The notes beneath the pieces were generated by a model. It was given only the letters and a program-made list of their open reading frames with translations, was not told where the DNA came from and made no database searches. Positions 48,338-57,586 of a DNA stretch of 64,000 bases are shown here, piece by piece. Positions within the stretch are counted from its first letter, which is position 1. Each line of letters begins with the position of its first letter. The DNA comes from Occultella glacieicola (GTDB lineage: Bacteria; Actinomycetota; Actinomycetes; Actinomycetales; Beutenbergiaceae), in NCBI RefSeq assembly GCF_004353825.1, contig NZ_SMNA01000003.1:372001-436000 (forward strand), given 5' to 3'. The position numbers were made by a program, and so were the translations under genes.

Positions 48338-49567
48338 TCAGCCGCAGCGGCCGAGCCCGCGGCCGCAGTCGGGGCGCAGGCCGAGGTCGATCTCCACGAA
48401 CCGCGGCCGGTAGATCGTGACGTCCTCGTACAGGTCGCTGGAGTCGAAGCTGTTCACGTTGTAGGTCACCACGATCCGGTCGCCACGGGTGCGCAGCTCC
48501 GGATGCTCGTGCGCGTTGTAGGCGAAGATGTTCGGGTCGCCGTAGGAGCCGGCCGCACCGACCTCGGGCATCTGGTAGACGGTGCCGAGCGGCGTGAACG
48601 GGCCGGTCGGGGAGCACGAGACGTAGGCCTCGATCTTCGATGAGAAGATCTCGTGGGTGTCCTGGGTGATCAGCAGGTAGCCGTCGCGCAGCGGGGTGAC
48701 GCTGTACTCGTTCGCCACCCCGTCCATGACTCGGGCCGTGTCCGTCTCGGTCGCCGACCAGCCGGTACCGTCCCAGTACTCCCACGGCGCGCCGTCCAGG
48801 TCCCGGCCGACCACCCGGGCGACGTGCAGGTACTTGGACGCGCCCAGGTCCTCGACGCCGTAGATGTAGGTGTGGCGGCCGTCCCGCTGGAGCCAGCTGG
48901 CCCACTGCACCCCGGCCGCCGAGGGCAGGTCGACGAAGTCGAGCCGCTCGAACGTGTCCGAGTCGAACGTGGCCAGGTGGTTGGACTCCCAGCCGAAGTC
49001 GAAGGCGCCCCCGCCGCCGTACCAGAACCTCAGGGCGACCAGCTGAAGGTTCCCGTCACCGTCCGTGGCGCCGTCCCCGACCCAGTACCAGCCGCCGCCC
49101 TCCGGTGGCGGCGGGATCAATGACTCCGGCGCCTCCGGGGTACCGCCGGAGGCCGTGCTCAGAGCACCCCGGTCCTCGATCACGAACGAGTTGTTCAGGA
49201 AGGGCGTGCTCTCGGGCCGGGATCCGTCGGGGTTGACCGGACCGAGGAAGGTGTCGGAGAAGATCCAGGCCGTCCGCCGGCCGTCCAGCGGCACCGAGTA
49301 TGTCGAGTCGCCGCCCGTCCAGCCCTCGCCCGAATCCCCGTAGGTGGTGAAGGCGTCCGTGAGCCCTTCGTGCACCTGCGCGGACGGGTCGATGGCGACG
49401 CGGTCGAGGGAGCAGCCGGCGTCGCCGCCTCCCCCCGGTCCGCCGTCGGCCTGAGCGGGCAGCGCACCGAGCAGCAGGGCGCTCAGGCCCAGCCCGACGG
49501 CCGCCGTGGCGGCGGGTCCGCGACGACCGGTCCGGGCGCGCACGGCTGACGAGGTGGGGGGACGCAT
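48338..49567 (-). CDS. Secreted DUF5005/DUF4185-like beta-propeller protein
   Basis: 409 residues with an Arg-rich N-region and hydrophobic core (about 15-40, ATAAVGLGLSALLLGALPAQA), so it is exported. The mature part has SGEGWTGGDSTYSVPL, RRTAWIFSDTFLGPVNPDG and repeated aromatic/Gly beta segments, as in DUF5005-type five-bladed propellers related to GH43/GH117-like folds. Enzymatic activity is unproven. AAGGAG lies 8 nt before the ATG. A candidate operator precedes it and the IclR gene is just upstream. Confidence 0.8.
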   Translation of the reverse strand: MRPPTSSAVRARTGRRGPAATAAVGLGLSALLLGALPAQADGGPGGGGDAGCSLDRVAIDPSAQVHEGLTDAFTTYGDSGEGWTGGDSTYSVPLDGRRTAWIFSDTFLGPVNPDGSRPESTPFLNNSFVIEDRGALSTASGGTPEAPESLIPPPPEGGGWYWVGDGATDGDGNLQLVALRFWYGGGGAFDFGWESNHLATFDSDTFERLDFVDLPSAAGVQWASWLQRDGRHTYIYGVEDLGASKYLHVARVVGRDLDGAPWEYWDGTGWSATETDTARVMDGVANEYSVTPLRDGYLLITQDTHEIFSSKIEAYVSCSPTGPFTPLGTVYQMPEVGAAGSYGDPNIFAYNAHEHPELRTRGDRIVVTYNVNSFDSSDLYEDVTIYRPRFVEIDLGLRPDCGRGLGRCG

Positions 49568-49600
49568 GATCGTGGCTCCTTCGCCTTGACCGACCGGTCC

Positions 49601-49621
49601 GCGTTCCGCATACGCGAACGC
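49601..49621 (-). promoter_or_regulatory. Candidate IclR-type operator
   Basis: Inverted repeat GCGTTC-N9-GAACGC, located 34 nt before the secreted propeller gene and downstream of the IclR gene. The position fits an operator controlling the former. Confidence 0.4.
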
Positions 49622-49676
49622 AGCTTCCAGGTTTCGGGACGAGCATTCCAGGATGGCCGGTCGCCGGTCAAGGGTG

Positions 49677-50438
49677 CTACAGCGTCGGGGGCAGCGTGAG
49701 CGAGCTGGGCAACTCGGCCTCGACCACCTGGCGCAGCCGCCGGCCGAGCTCGGGGGCCTGGTCCTCGAGTCGTTCGAGCGGCATCGTCACGCTCACGGCA
49801 GCCACCGGTCGGCGCGCACGCAGGAGCGCCACCGCCACACACCCGATCCCCGGCTCGGACTCGCCCCGCTCCACGGCGTAGCCGTCGAGCCGCGCGTTGA
49901 CCACCGCCTCCCACGAGCGTTGCACCTCCTCCGGCGTGAACCGGGCCGGTGGCGCGAGCCGGCCGAGGAGCCGGCGGTCGACCTCCCCGGCGGCGAGCAG
50001 GGACCGGCCGAGCGCGGTCGTGATCGCCGCGATCCTGCGCCCCACGGCGCTCCAGACACGGATCGCGTGCGCCGGCTCGGCCTTGTCGACGTACACGATG
50101 TCGGTCCCGTCGAGCACCCCGAGCTGGCACAGCTCGTCGAAGGCGTCCCGGATGCTCTCGAGCATCGGGTGCAGTAGGGCGGGCAGGTTGTCCCCCTCGA
50201 TGAACGTGGCGCCGAGATCCACCGCGGCGGTGCCGAGCCGATACCACCCGCTGACCGGGTCCTGTGCCACGAAGTGCCGGTGCCGCAGCGCGGCGAGGGT
50301 CCGGTGCAGCGTCGACTTCGACACCGACACCGCGTCGGCCAGGTCGGCCAGGCTCCGGCCGCGCGGACCCGCGGCGGAGAGCTCGGTCAGCACGAGCAGG
50401 GCCTTGTCGACACTGCCGATCGGGGACTGCTCGGTCAT
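49677..50438 (-). CDS. IclR-family transcriptional regulator
   Basis: 253 residues. N-terminal winged helix (about 8-70; SLADLADAVSVSKSTLHRTLAALRHRHFV) and a C-terminal IclR ligand-binding GAF-like domain (about 80-245; TDIVYVDKAEPAHAIRVWSAVGRR and GIGCVAVALLRA). It usually senses a sugar-acid or aromatic catabolite. AGGGGAACG precedes the ATG. Probable regulator of the adjacent secreted protein gene. Confidence 0.94.
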   Translation of the reverse strand: MTEQSPIGSVDKALLVLTELSAAGPRGRSLADLADAVSVSKSTLHRTLAALRHRHFVAQDPVSGWYRLGTAAVDLGATFIEGDNLPALLHPMLESIRDAFDELCQLGVLDGTDIVYVDKAEPAHAIRVWSAVGRRIAAITTALGRSLLAAGEVDRRLLGRLAPPARFTPEEVQRSWEAVVNARLDGYAVERGESEPGIGCVAVALLRARRPVAAVSVTMPLERLEDQAPELGRRLRQVVEAELPSSLTLPPTL

Positions 50439-50460
50439 CGTTCCCCTGGGCCCGGTGACG

Positions 50461-50850
50461 TCACTGCGCGGCCGGTGCGCCGTCGTCGTCCTCGGCCGAG
50501 CCGGCGAGCAGGACGTCGACCAGGTCCCGGACGGTGCTCTCGAACTCTCCGAAGCCCGGGACCGCCGCGGCGTCCTCGGCCCACAGGAGGACCTCCCGGG
50601 AGTCCACGCTCACCACGATCGGGACTTCGTCGTCCCCGATGTTCCTGGTCGAACCGGTGAGTTCGCGGAGACCGGCCCGATCGACGGCGTCGCCGAGACG
50701 TCGACCCTGCTCGCTCGTCAACGTTCCGGATCCGCTTCGCCGGTCGAGGTCTCCCCGCCCGGACGAGGTCGCCTCGGCCGTTCCGTCCGCGTCCACGGCG
50801 AGCCTCAGATAGCCGGACATCTCGTGTCCACGCTGATAGCGCAGGATCAT
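50461..50850 (-). CDS. Hypothetical protein next to metzincin gene
   Basis: 129 residues, not recognised. Begins MILRYQRGHEMSGYLRLAVD and contains the segment GTLTSEQGRRLGDAVDRAGLREL then VPIVVSVDSREVLLWAEDA and an acidic tail. No signal peptide or membrane segment. GAGGGA is 6 nt before the ATG. It starts 13 nt after the metzincin stop, so the two are probably co-transcribed; an immunity or inhibitor role for the protease is possible but unproven. Confidence 0.75.
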   Translation of the reverse strand: MILRYQRGHEMSGYLRLAVDADGTAEATSSGRGDLDRRSGSGTLTSEQGRRLGDAVDRAGLRELTGSTRNIGDDEVPIVVSVDSREVLLWAEDAAAVPGFGEFESTVRDLVDVLLAGSAEDDDGAPAAQ

Positions 50851-50863
50851 CTCGGTTCCCTCA

Positions 50864-51598
50864 TCACATCGGTCTCAGCGAACAGGTATACCCCGCGAAC
50901 GCCTTCGCGACCTCCGTGACGATGTGCTGGAAGTGGCGCGCCTTGAACTTCGCCTGCGGGATTCCCTGGGAATAGTAGTTCGCCATGATGCTGTGGTCAT
51001 TCGTGAGGACCCGTCCCGGCACCGCCGGGTTGGCGTACTCGTCGCTGGCACCGAGCACGGCGTGGCCGAACTCGTGGGCGTAGGTGATGTCCACCTCCGC
51101 CGTGCCGTCGGCCCGGAACTCGTGGACGTGGCCACCGGCCGTGGCCATGGCGCTTCCGGCGCCCGGCGTCCCGCCGTGTGCGTCGATCGTGTAGCCGGTC
51201 GCGTAGTTGTAGAGGATGAACGTGATGGGGAGTTCGATGGGAGCGGATCCGGCGGCCGGTGAGTTGGGTGTGCACACCACCTTGAACTTGTTGTCGAGGT
51301 AGGAGTAGGCGGCCGTCTTGACGCGTCTGATGAACGCCTCGTAGGCGGCGTCCGATGCCCAGGTCCCCTGCCTCACCCAGTTGATGCCGAGCGAGATCTC
51401 GATCGTGTGCGCCGTCTTGTTGAGCAGCAGATCCTGGGTGTACTGGTTGCCGGTGTCCGTCGTCTCACTGATCGGGGTGCGGGTCGTCTGCCGGCTGACC
51501 ATCGGGGCCGCTCCGGGCGCGCGCACGCCCGCGAGGGCGCGCTGGACCGCGCGGTTGCCGGCAGTGCGCTGGAGCATGCGGAGGTCCGCCGACGTCAT
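50864..51598 (-). CDS. Metzincin-like metalloprotease with eCIS-cargo-like N-terminus
   Basis: 244 residues from the ATG at 51598; the frame stays open to a GTG at 51727 that would add 43 charged residues. The N-terminus carries [17 protein letters not shown] (8-24), matching the LQRxxGN-AV motif found before many eCIS cargo proteins. A zinc-protease core follows: HEFGH (175-179), DEY (186-188) and a Met-turn-like SIM (203-205). No other injection-system gene is in the window. The substrate is unknown. Confidence 0.8.
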   Translation of the reverse strand: MTSADLRMLQRTAGNRAVQRALAGVRAPGAAPMVSRQTTRTPISETTDTGNQYTQDLLLNKTAHTIEISLGINWVRQGTWASDAAYEAFIRRVKTAAYSYLDNKFKVVCTPNSPAAGSAPIELPITFILYNYATGYTIDAHGGTPGAGSAMATAGGHVHEFRADGTAEVDITYAHEFGHAVLGASDEYANPAVPGRVLTNDHSIMANYYSQGIPQAKFKARHFQHIVTEVAKAFAGYTCSLRPM

Positions 51599-51856
51599 CG
51601 GGGCGGTTCCCGTACGGACCCGGTCCGCCTCGCGCTCGGCCGGCCCGATCCGGCGCTCGTGGCCCCGGTGGGGCTCTCGAGCGACCTGGCTCTCAGGTTC
51701 TCGTCCCAGCGACCCTGGACGGCTCACCCCACCATGGTGGCGCTCAGGCCTCCGACGGTCTGGTCCGATCGGGCAGCCTGACGTGCAGTCTTGCCCTGCC
51801 CGACGCCCGATGCCCGACGCCCGGGGCGCCTGTCCCGGTGCTCGACGGCCAACCGA

Positions 51857-51862
51857 TATGTT
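51857..51862 (+). promoter_or_regulatory. -10 box for leaderless hisN
   Basis: TATGTT (TANNNT) ends 7 nt before the ATG at 51870, which supports that start over the in-frame ATG at 51858 that overlaps the box. Confidence 0.55.
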
Positions 51863-51869
51863 GCCTGAT

Positions 51870-52688
51870 ATGAGCAGCGACAGTGCAGCCCAAGCCGCCC
51901 GGCGGCCCCGGTACGACGACGACCTCCGCCTCGCGCATGTGATCGCGGACCAGGTCGACGCCCAGACGACGGCCCGGTTCAAGGCGCAGGATCTGCACGT
52001 GGAGGCGAAGCCGGACACCACCCCGGTCACCGACGCCGACCGCAGTGCGGAGGAGATCGTCCGGGCCCAGCTCTCCCGGACCCGCCCGCGTGACTCGGTC
52101 CTCGGCGAGGAGTTCGGGATCACCGGTCACGGTGCCCGCCAGTGGGTGATCGACCCGATCGACGGCACCAAGAACTTCGTCCGTGGGGTCCCGGTGTGGG
52201 CCACCCTGATCGCCCTGGTGGACGAGGGCCGGCCGGTGCTCGGGGTGGTCAGCGCCCCGGCCCTGAACCGGCGATGGTGGGCGGCGAACGGTTCGGGCGC
52301 CTGGACCGGGCGCTCCCTGTCGGCGGCGAGCAGGATCTCGGTGTCAGCGGTGAGCGACCTGGAGGACGCCTCGCTGTCCTACTCCAGCCTGGGGGGCTGG
52401 GAGGACGCCGACCTGCTCGACGAGTTCCTCTCCCTGGAGTCCACGGTCTGGCGCAGCCGCGCCTACGGCGACTTCTGGTCCTACATGCTGGTCGCCGAGG
52501 GCGCGGTGGACATCGCCTGCGAACCCGACCTCGAGGTCTACGACATGGCCGCGCTGGTCCCGATCGTGACCGAGGCCGGCGGCCGGTTCACCTCGCTCGA
52601 CGGCGTGGACGGCCCGTTCGGTGGCAATGCCGTCGCCACCAACGGACACCTGCACGACACCACGCTGGCCCACCTGCACCGCCACTGA
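51870..52688 (+). CDS. hisN: Histidinol-phosphatase (inositol monophosphatase family)
   Basis: 272 residues. Inositol-monophosphatase fold dephosphorylating histidinol phosphate. Metal-binding motifs GEEFG (about 83-87), [15 protein letters not shown] (about 93-107) and the C-terminal [19 protein letters not shown] at 51870 was chosen because a TATGTT -10 lies 7 nt upstream. Other his genes are not in the window. It converges on vapC. Confidence 0.93.
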   Translation: MSSDSAAQAARRPRYDDDLRLAHVIADQVDAQTTARFKAQDLHVEAKPDTTPVTDADRSAEEIVRAQLSRTRPRDSVLGEEFGITGHGARQWVIDPIDGTKNFVRGVPVWATLIALVDEGRPVLGVVSAPALNRRWWAANGSGAWTGRSLSAASRISVSAVSDLEDASLSYSSLGGWEDADLLDEFLSLESTVWRSRAYGDFWSYMLVAEGAVDIACEPDLEVYDMAALVPIVTEAGGRFTSLDGVDGPFGGNAVATNGHLHDTTLAHLHRH

Positions 52689-52717
52689 CGGCCGACGGCC
52701 CACACCGTTGGCCCGTC
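52687..52717. terminator. Bidirectional hairpin between hisN and vapC
   Basis: GACGGCCGACGG pairs imperfectly (one bulge, one G-T) with CCGTTGGCCCGTC across a 6-nt loop, overlapping the stops of both convergent genes. No U-tract in either direction. Confidence 0.4.
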
Positions 52718-53141
52718 AACCGGGAGCGGTCCAGGGGTTCACGAGCGGGAGACCGACACCGTCGAAGTCCCGGGTGTTGCGCGTGGCCAGGGTCGCCCCC
52801 GCCTCCAGGGCGATCCCCGCGATGATGGCGTCGGCCATCCCGATCGGCCGCCCGAGCCCGCGCCGCACCGAAAGCACTGTCGCGTACCGGAACGAAGCCG
52901 CCACGTCGAACGGCAGCACCCGGCCGACGAAGTCCAGATCCACCAGGTCGGCAACCGAGGCCGCCAACTCCGAGCGTCGCCGGCCGGTGGGCATCCGTTC
53001 CACACCGTCGAGGAGTTCGGCGACCGTGACCACGGTCAGGTACGCCTCGCCCGGCTCCAGATCGTCCAGCCACCGGAGCACCTCGGGGTCCGGGGCCGGA
53101 CGGGTCATCTCCGAGATGACGTTGGTGTCGAGGACGATCAC
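52716..53141 (-). CDS. vapC: VapC-type PIN-domain ribonuclease toxin
   Basis: 141 residues. PIN acidic residues are in order D5 (VLDTNVI), E42 (AELLDG), D104 (MADAIIAG) and D125 (NTRDFDG). VapC toxins cleave tRNA or rRNA when freed from VapB. LDTNVISEMTRPAPDPEVL resembles the FitB/VapC branch. It overlaps the antitoxin stop by 4 bp. Free of inactivating changes. Confidence 0.94.
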   Translation of the reverse strand: MIVLDTNVISEMTRPAPDPEVLRWLDDLEPGEAYLTVVTVAELLDGVERMPTGRRRSELAASVADLVDLDFVGRVLPFDVAASFRYATVLSVRRGLGRPIGMADAIIAGIALEAGATLATRNTRDFDGVGLPLVNPWTAPG

Positions 53142-53380
53142 GCGTCGAGGTCGACCTCTCGCGGGAGGTCGACCGCGCGCTCCGTCGGCAACTCACCTGT
53201 TCCGGCGAACCTCGCACGAATTCGTGAACCAAGCCCGCCGGCACCTGCCTCATCGGTACCGACAGCGTCGGCCAGGATGCGTCGCGCCTCGCTCTCCATC
53301 GAGCGGCCGCTCGCACTCGCACGCCTCTTCAGTGCGTCGACCACCTCATCATCCAGATTTCGGATCGTCACCGTCGCCAT
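53138..53380 (-). CDS. vapB: VapB/FitA-type antitoxin
   Basis: 80 residues. N-terminal ribbon-helix-helix DNA-binding segment (MATVTIRNLDDEVVDALKRR, SMESEARRILADAV) and a C-terminal tail that would block the toxin. First gene of the module; a palindromic site lies 29 nt upstream, as expected for autoregulation by the VapBC complex. Confidence 0.92.
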   Translation of the reverse strand: MATVTIRNLDDEVVDALKRRASASGRSMESEARRILADAVGTDEAGAGGLGSRIRARFAGTGELPTERAVDLPREVDLDA

Positions 53381-53402
53381 CTGCGATCACCTCCGAGTGC
53401 CT

Positions 53403-53416
53403 GCATAATGCTAGCA
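53403..53416 (-). promoter_or_regulatory. Candidate VapBC autoregulatory operator
   Basis: Adjacent palindromes GCAT-A-ATGC (53403-53411) and TGCTAGCA (53409-53416) overlap a CATTAT -10-like box on the minus strand, just before vapB. Confidence 0.45.
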
Positions 53417-53466
53417 GTCCGGTGACGTCGTTGAACGGTTCGTGCGGTCTGGGCTGTCTGGGCCGT

Positions 53467-56400
53467 TCACGCGCCCGTGACCGTCACCACGACCTCGTCG
53501 CTGACCCCGTTCACCGTGAGCACCACGGTCGCAGTGCCGGGTGCGACGGCGGTGACCTCACCGGTCGCCGGGTTCAGGTGGAGCACCTGCGCGGCCGGCT
53601 CGATCGCGCCCTCGGTTCCGTCGGAGATCGTCACGCTCTCGCCGGACCAGTCCGCGCTCATCGGCCACGCGACCGGGACCTCCCGCCCGTCATCCTGGGT
53701 CACGGTGCCGGTCACCTGGGCCACCTGCCCCACGGTCAGCTCGGTGGGCAGGTCGAGGGCGAGCGCGTCGACCCGGGGGCGCACCTCGGCGCGCAGCCAG
53801 GCGAGCCGGTCCGCCACCGGGGTCGGGTCCGCCCCGACCACACCGGCGTCGGGGTCGATGCCGAGCAGGGTCCAACCGGTGAAGCCACCGTCGGCCGGCG
53901 TCGAGGCCGGGGACTTGCCGGAGTTGCCGTTGATGACGTTGGACACGCCGTCGAAGCTGCGCGCGTGGAACGCGCCCACGTGGGCGTTGACCACCGCGAC
54001 CGACCGCCCGCTGGTGGCCCGGAAGTCCGCCAGCAGCGCGTCCACGGCGGCGGCCTCGTGCCGGTCGGAGATCTGTGAGGCGTCCCCGGGCAGCGGATCC
54101 TCGGTGGGGTGGTGGAAGAACACCACCACACCGGTGACGGCCGGGTCGGCGGCGGCCTCGTCCAGGGCCTCCTCGAGCATGCGGATCTGGTCGAGCCCAC
54201 CGGCGCGCAGCGACCCGGCGGAGGTGTCCAGGGTGATGATCCGGGTGGCGCCGAGATCCGTGACCTGCTGGGCCGGGCCGAACGCCGCCTCGAACTCGGC
54301 GATCGAGCCACCCATGATCTCGTGGTTGCCGGGCACGTAGAGCCACGGCACGGCGTCGCCGACCTCCTCGGTCAGCACCCGTTGGGCCAGGGCGAAGTCG
54401 ATCGGAGCGCCCTCGTCGACCAGGTCACCGTTGATGATGAGCAGGTCCGGGTCCGCGGCCACGATCTCGGCGAGCGTGCGCCGGGCGGCGGCCACGATGT
54501 CCGAGTCGGGGTTCCGGCCGACGAACTGAGCGTCGGACATCACCGCGATCTGCTGCGCATAGCCCGTCACGTCACCGTCGGTGACGATCACCGGGTCGTG
54601 CACCGGGGTGGCCTCGGGCTGGTCCACGTCGGGGGCGACGACGGCGTTGATGTCGGTGAAACTGATGTCGCCGTGGTAGCTCGCGGCGGACCGGGTCTCC
54701 ATGATGCGCACCCGTTCGAGGGTGAGCGGGTACGGGGCGCCGGTCGGCACGGTGAAGGTGACGTCCCGCCAGCCGTCCCAGGTGATCAGCGGGCCGTCGA
54801 GCTGACGGACCACGCCGTCGCCGTCGCGCACCTGGAGCCGAGGCCACGCGCCGGTGCCGTCGCCGTCGATGCTCATCGTGATCGCCTGCGGCTGCCCGTC
54901 GATCACGATCGGGGCGGGGGCCACCGCATAGGAGCCGCGGGTCGCCGTCGAGGTCGTGAAGTCGTGCTGCAGCCGCAGCGCGGGCTGGCCGTCCGGCCCG
55001 GTGGCCGTGGTCAGCGTGCCGGAGGCCCGGGCCTGCTCGAACCGCCAGGAGGCGCCGTCGGTCAGGTCGGTGATCGGCGCCGTCGTCAGCCCCACGGTGA
55101 CGGGCACCTGCACGATCTCGCCGGCGACCTCGAAGGTCACGAGCGCGGAGCCGGATCCGGTCGTGGCCCTCACGGTGTAGACGGCCGGGCCGGTGGGCTC
55201 CACGGTGAAGCCCTCGGTGACGCTCGCGGTGACGTCCGCGGTCTCGATCGGTGCGGAGAAGCCGTCGCCGTCATGGGCGTCGAGGGACACGGTCGCGGTC
55301 GCTCCCGCGCCGTCCAGGGCGATCTGCGAGCGCGACGTGGTGATGTGGTCGAGCGGCCCCAGCACGGTGAGCTCGGCGGTGCCGGTCAGCCGGGCGGCCC
55401 GGTAGCTGACCGTGACCGGGCCCGGGGTCACGCCGGTGAGCACGGCACCGGTGCGCTGCCGCTCGGTGACCACGGCGTTCGCGTCCCGCCCGCTCGGTGC
55501 CCCTCCGGGTGAACTGACGGTGATCAGGCCCCGGGTCGGCACCCCGGCGAGCTGGTCGGAGAGGCCGACGCCCTCGACCGTTCGGGTCAGGCCGGGGACG
55601 ATGTTGTGGGCGTCGGGATCGTCCAGGAGCGGGCGCACGGACACGTCGGTGAGTTGCTCGGCGTCGGCCGAGGAGAAGAACGCGAGGGAGTTCGCGACCA
55701 CTCGCGCCGAGCCGTCCGAGGGAGTGTTCACGAGTTCGACCTCGGTGCCGCCGGCGGGCCGGGCGACCATCGTGGTGGAGCCGCCGCCGTCGATGTTCAC
55801 CGCGTTGTACGCGCCGAGGTCGATCATGAGCTCGGCCATCTCGATCCGGGTGAGCCCGCGGGCGGTGGCGCTGCGGCCGTCCACGGTGGCGACGAGGAGT
55901 TCGCTTCCGTCCTCGGTGAGGCCGAGCACGGTGCGGGCCGCGACGGCCTCGTCCGGGAAGTCGGCGAGTTCGCCGTCCAGCACGAGCGGCACGTTGCCGC
56001 CGATGCCGAGGTCCACGTCGGAGCTCGGGCTGATGCTGATCTCGACGGCCTGACCGACCTCGAGGGTCCGAAGCATGGCCGCCCCGGTGCCGCGCCCGAG
56101 CAGTACCTGGGCACCGGCCGGCACGCCCGCAGTGCCGGTCCCGTCCGCGACCGCGGTCACCACATCGTCCCGCACGACGGCGGTCGCGACGTCGGTCTCG
56201 CCGGGCACGCCGGCCGGCCGGTCCAGCGAGGCGTCGCCCCAGCGCTCGTTGTAGGCACCGATGCCGTTCGCGGGCAGGGTTGCCCGGTTCAGGCCGGCGA
56301 GCTCGTGCGTGGCGCCGCCCGCCGCCAGCGTCCCGGCGGCGGACAGGTACTCGATCGCCGCGACGCCGTCGGCCATCGTGAACGCCGGGTACGGCTGGGA

Positions 56401-56847
56401 GTAGCCGTTGATGACCTCACCGCCGCTGATGGTGGTGAAGATCGGGGCGTTCGTGTAGTTCATGTCGAAGTGGTTGCCGTTCACGGCGGCGACCGCGCCG
56501 GTGCCGGCCACCTGGTCCAGCACCGTCGCGGGCGCGGTGGTGGTGCCGGAGTCGAGCACCTGCATGCTCAGCGTCGGCTCGGTGAGGTCCGCCACGAGGA
56601 TGTTGCCGGTGGTCCAGCCCTGGTCCTCCAGGCGCTGGAAGCTGGTCAGGTCCAGTCCGGGTGCGATCGGCCGGGTCGAGACCTCATGCAGCACGGACCC
56701 GTCGGCGTCGAGATCGAGACCGCCCGAGTCACCCGGGCGGACCAGGGCTGTCGGGGCGGGTTCGGCCGTGGCGGGCGCGACCAGCCCGGTGAGCAGGAGT
56801 CCGGCGCCGGCGAGCGCGGCGATGAGTCGTCGAGTGGACAGGGGCAC
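53467..56847 (-). CDS. Secreted phosphodiester glycosidase-metallophosphoesterase fusion
   Basis: 1126 residues. Signal peptide (1-28). A NAGPA-like phosphodiester glycosidase domain at about 80-390 (VAAVNGNHFDMN, TVDGRSATARGLTRIEMAEL and NIDGGGSTTMV are typical), then beta-sandwich domains (about 400-770) and a calcineurin-like metallophosphoesterase at about 790-1030 (MSDAQF, IINGDLVDEG, VPGNHEI, FFHHPTED, NAHVGAFH) followed by a Big2-like C-terminal domain. The pair of activities could remove phosphodiester-linked sugars, for example on teichoic or sugar-phosphate polymers. The first phosphoesterase motif is D-x-Q rather than D-x-H. Confidence 0.88.
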   Translation of the reverse strand: MPLSTRRLIAALAGAGLLLTGLVAPATAEPAPTALVRPGDSGGLDLDADGSVLHEVSTRPIAPGLDLTSFQRLEDQGWTTGNILVADLTEPTLSMQVLDSGTTTAPATVLDQVAGTGAVAAVNGNHFDMNYTNAPIFTTISGGEVINGYSQPYPAFTMADGVAAIEYLSAAGTLAAGGATHELAGLNRATLPANGIGAYNERWGDASLDRPAGVPGETDVATAVVRDDVVTAVADGTGTAGVPAGAQVLLGRGTGAAMLRTLEVGQAVEISISPSSDVDLGIGGNVPLVLDGELADFPDEAVAARTVLGLTEDGSELLVATVDGRSATARGLTRIEMAELMIDLGAYNAVNIDGGGSTTMVARPAGGTEVELVNTPSDGSARVVANSLAFFSSADAEQLTDVSVRPLLDDPDAHNIVPGLTRTVEGVGLSDQLAGVPTRGLITVSSPGGAPSGRDANAVVTERQRTGAVLTGVTPGPVTVSYRAARLTGTAELTVLGPLDHITTSRSQIALDGAGATATVSLDAHDGDGFSAPIETADVTASVTEGFTVEPTGPAVYTVRATTGSGSALVTFEVAGEIVQVPVTVGLTTAPITDLTDGASWRFEQARASGTLTTATGPDGQPALRLQHDFTTSTATRGSYAVAPAPIVIDGQPQAITMSIDGDGTGAWPRLQVRDGDGVVRQLDGPLITWDGWRDVTFTVPTGAPYPLTLERVRIMETRSAASYHGDISFTDINAVVAPDVDQPEATPVHDPVIVTDGDVTGYAQQIAVMSDAQFVGRNPDSDIVAAARRTLAEIVAADPDLLIINGDLVDEGAPIDFALAQRVLTEEVGDAVPWLYVPGNHEIMGGSIAEFEAAFGPAQQVTDLGATRIITLDTSAGSLRAGGLDQIRMLEEALDEAAADPAVTGVVVFFHHPTEDPLPGDASQISDRHEAAAVDALLADFRATSGRSVAVVNAHVGAFHARSFDGVSNVINGNSGKSPASTPADGGFTGWTLLGIDPDAGVVGADPTPVADRLAWLRAEVRPRVDALALDLPTELTVGQVAQVTGTVTQDDGREVPVAWPMSADWSGESVTISDGTEGAIEPAAQVLHLNPATGEVTAVAPGTATVVLTVNGVSDEVVVTVTGA

Positions 56848-57037
56848 GGTTCTCCTTCGATGGCGCGATCCGTGGCGGGGGCCGGGGTCCGGCCCACGTG
56901 AACACTGGGCTGCACGTTACTGCCCCCCGGCGGCCCGGCGGTGAACGGCGGGTGTGCAGCGCGCGGCACCGCGGTGACGCCTCGCCCGCTCATCGGCGTC
57001 CGCCCGGCCGGGACCTCCCGCTGCCCACCGACCCGGC

Positions 57038-57502
57038 TCACCCCCGCAACTGCTCGCGCAACTGCTCGCGCTCGGTCACGTCGTACCAGAGCAGGTCGGC
57101 GTCGCCGGTGGCCGCGAGCGCCGCCTCGTCACCCGCCACGGCCCGCCCGACCAGGTCCCGGATCTGCTTGTCGTCGGGCCCGTCCACGTGGAAGCTCACC
57201 ACCGCCCGCCACGGCACGTCGTCAACGTCCACGCCGGACGGCGGTGCCTCCTGCTCGGGTGCCCGCACCTGGGCGTCAGGTACGTCGGCGGCGATCACCA
57301 CCCGCAGCGGCACGGCCCCGGCGGCGCCGATCCGGTCGATGCTCTCGTCGGCGGCGATCAGCATCGCCGCGAACTCCCCGGTCTCGGCGTCGTCGTCGCC
57401 GATGGCGGCCAGCAGCGCCGGGGTGAGCGCATGCGCCCGGCGTGCGCCCACGCCGTCGGGCTCGTCGAGGTCGACCGCCGTGGCGGGAAGATAGATCCGC
57501 AT
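57038..57502 (-). CDS. DUF6912-like conserved hypothetical protein
   Basis: 154 residues beginning MRIYLPATAVDLDEPDGVGARRAHALTPAL (split as MRIYLPATAVDL and RRAHALTPALLAAI), an actinobacterial conserved family that I know as DUF6912. No membrane segment or catalytic motif. It follows the CpaE/MinD-like and SAF genes on the same strand, 84 nt downstream, a combination also seen in relatives. Function unknown. Confidence 0.85.
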   Translation of the reverse strand: MRIYLPATAVDLDEPDGVGARRAHALTPALLAAIGDDDAETGEFAAMLIAADESIDRIGAAGAVPLRVVIAADVPDAQVRAPEQEAPPSGVDVDDVPWRAVVSFHVDGPDDKQIRDLVGRAVAGDEAALAATGDADLLWYDVTEREQLREQLRG

Positions 57503-57586
57503 GGCGTCAGTGTGTCAAAGCCGCGGCCCGGGCGCCGGGACCCTGGGGACGAGCAGCGCCGTGCCGTGCCCGCACTGCGTGCCGGA

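Noticed and set aside
52716-53380. VapBC as evidence of a genomic island
   Set aside because: No integrase, attachment repeat or clear base-composition change around it.
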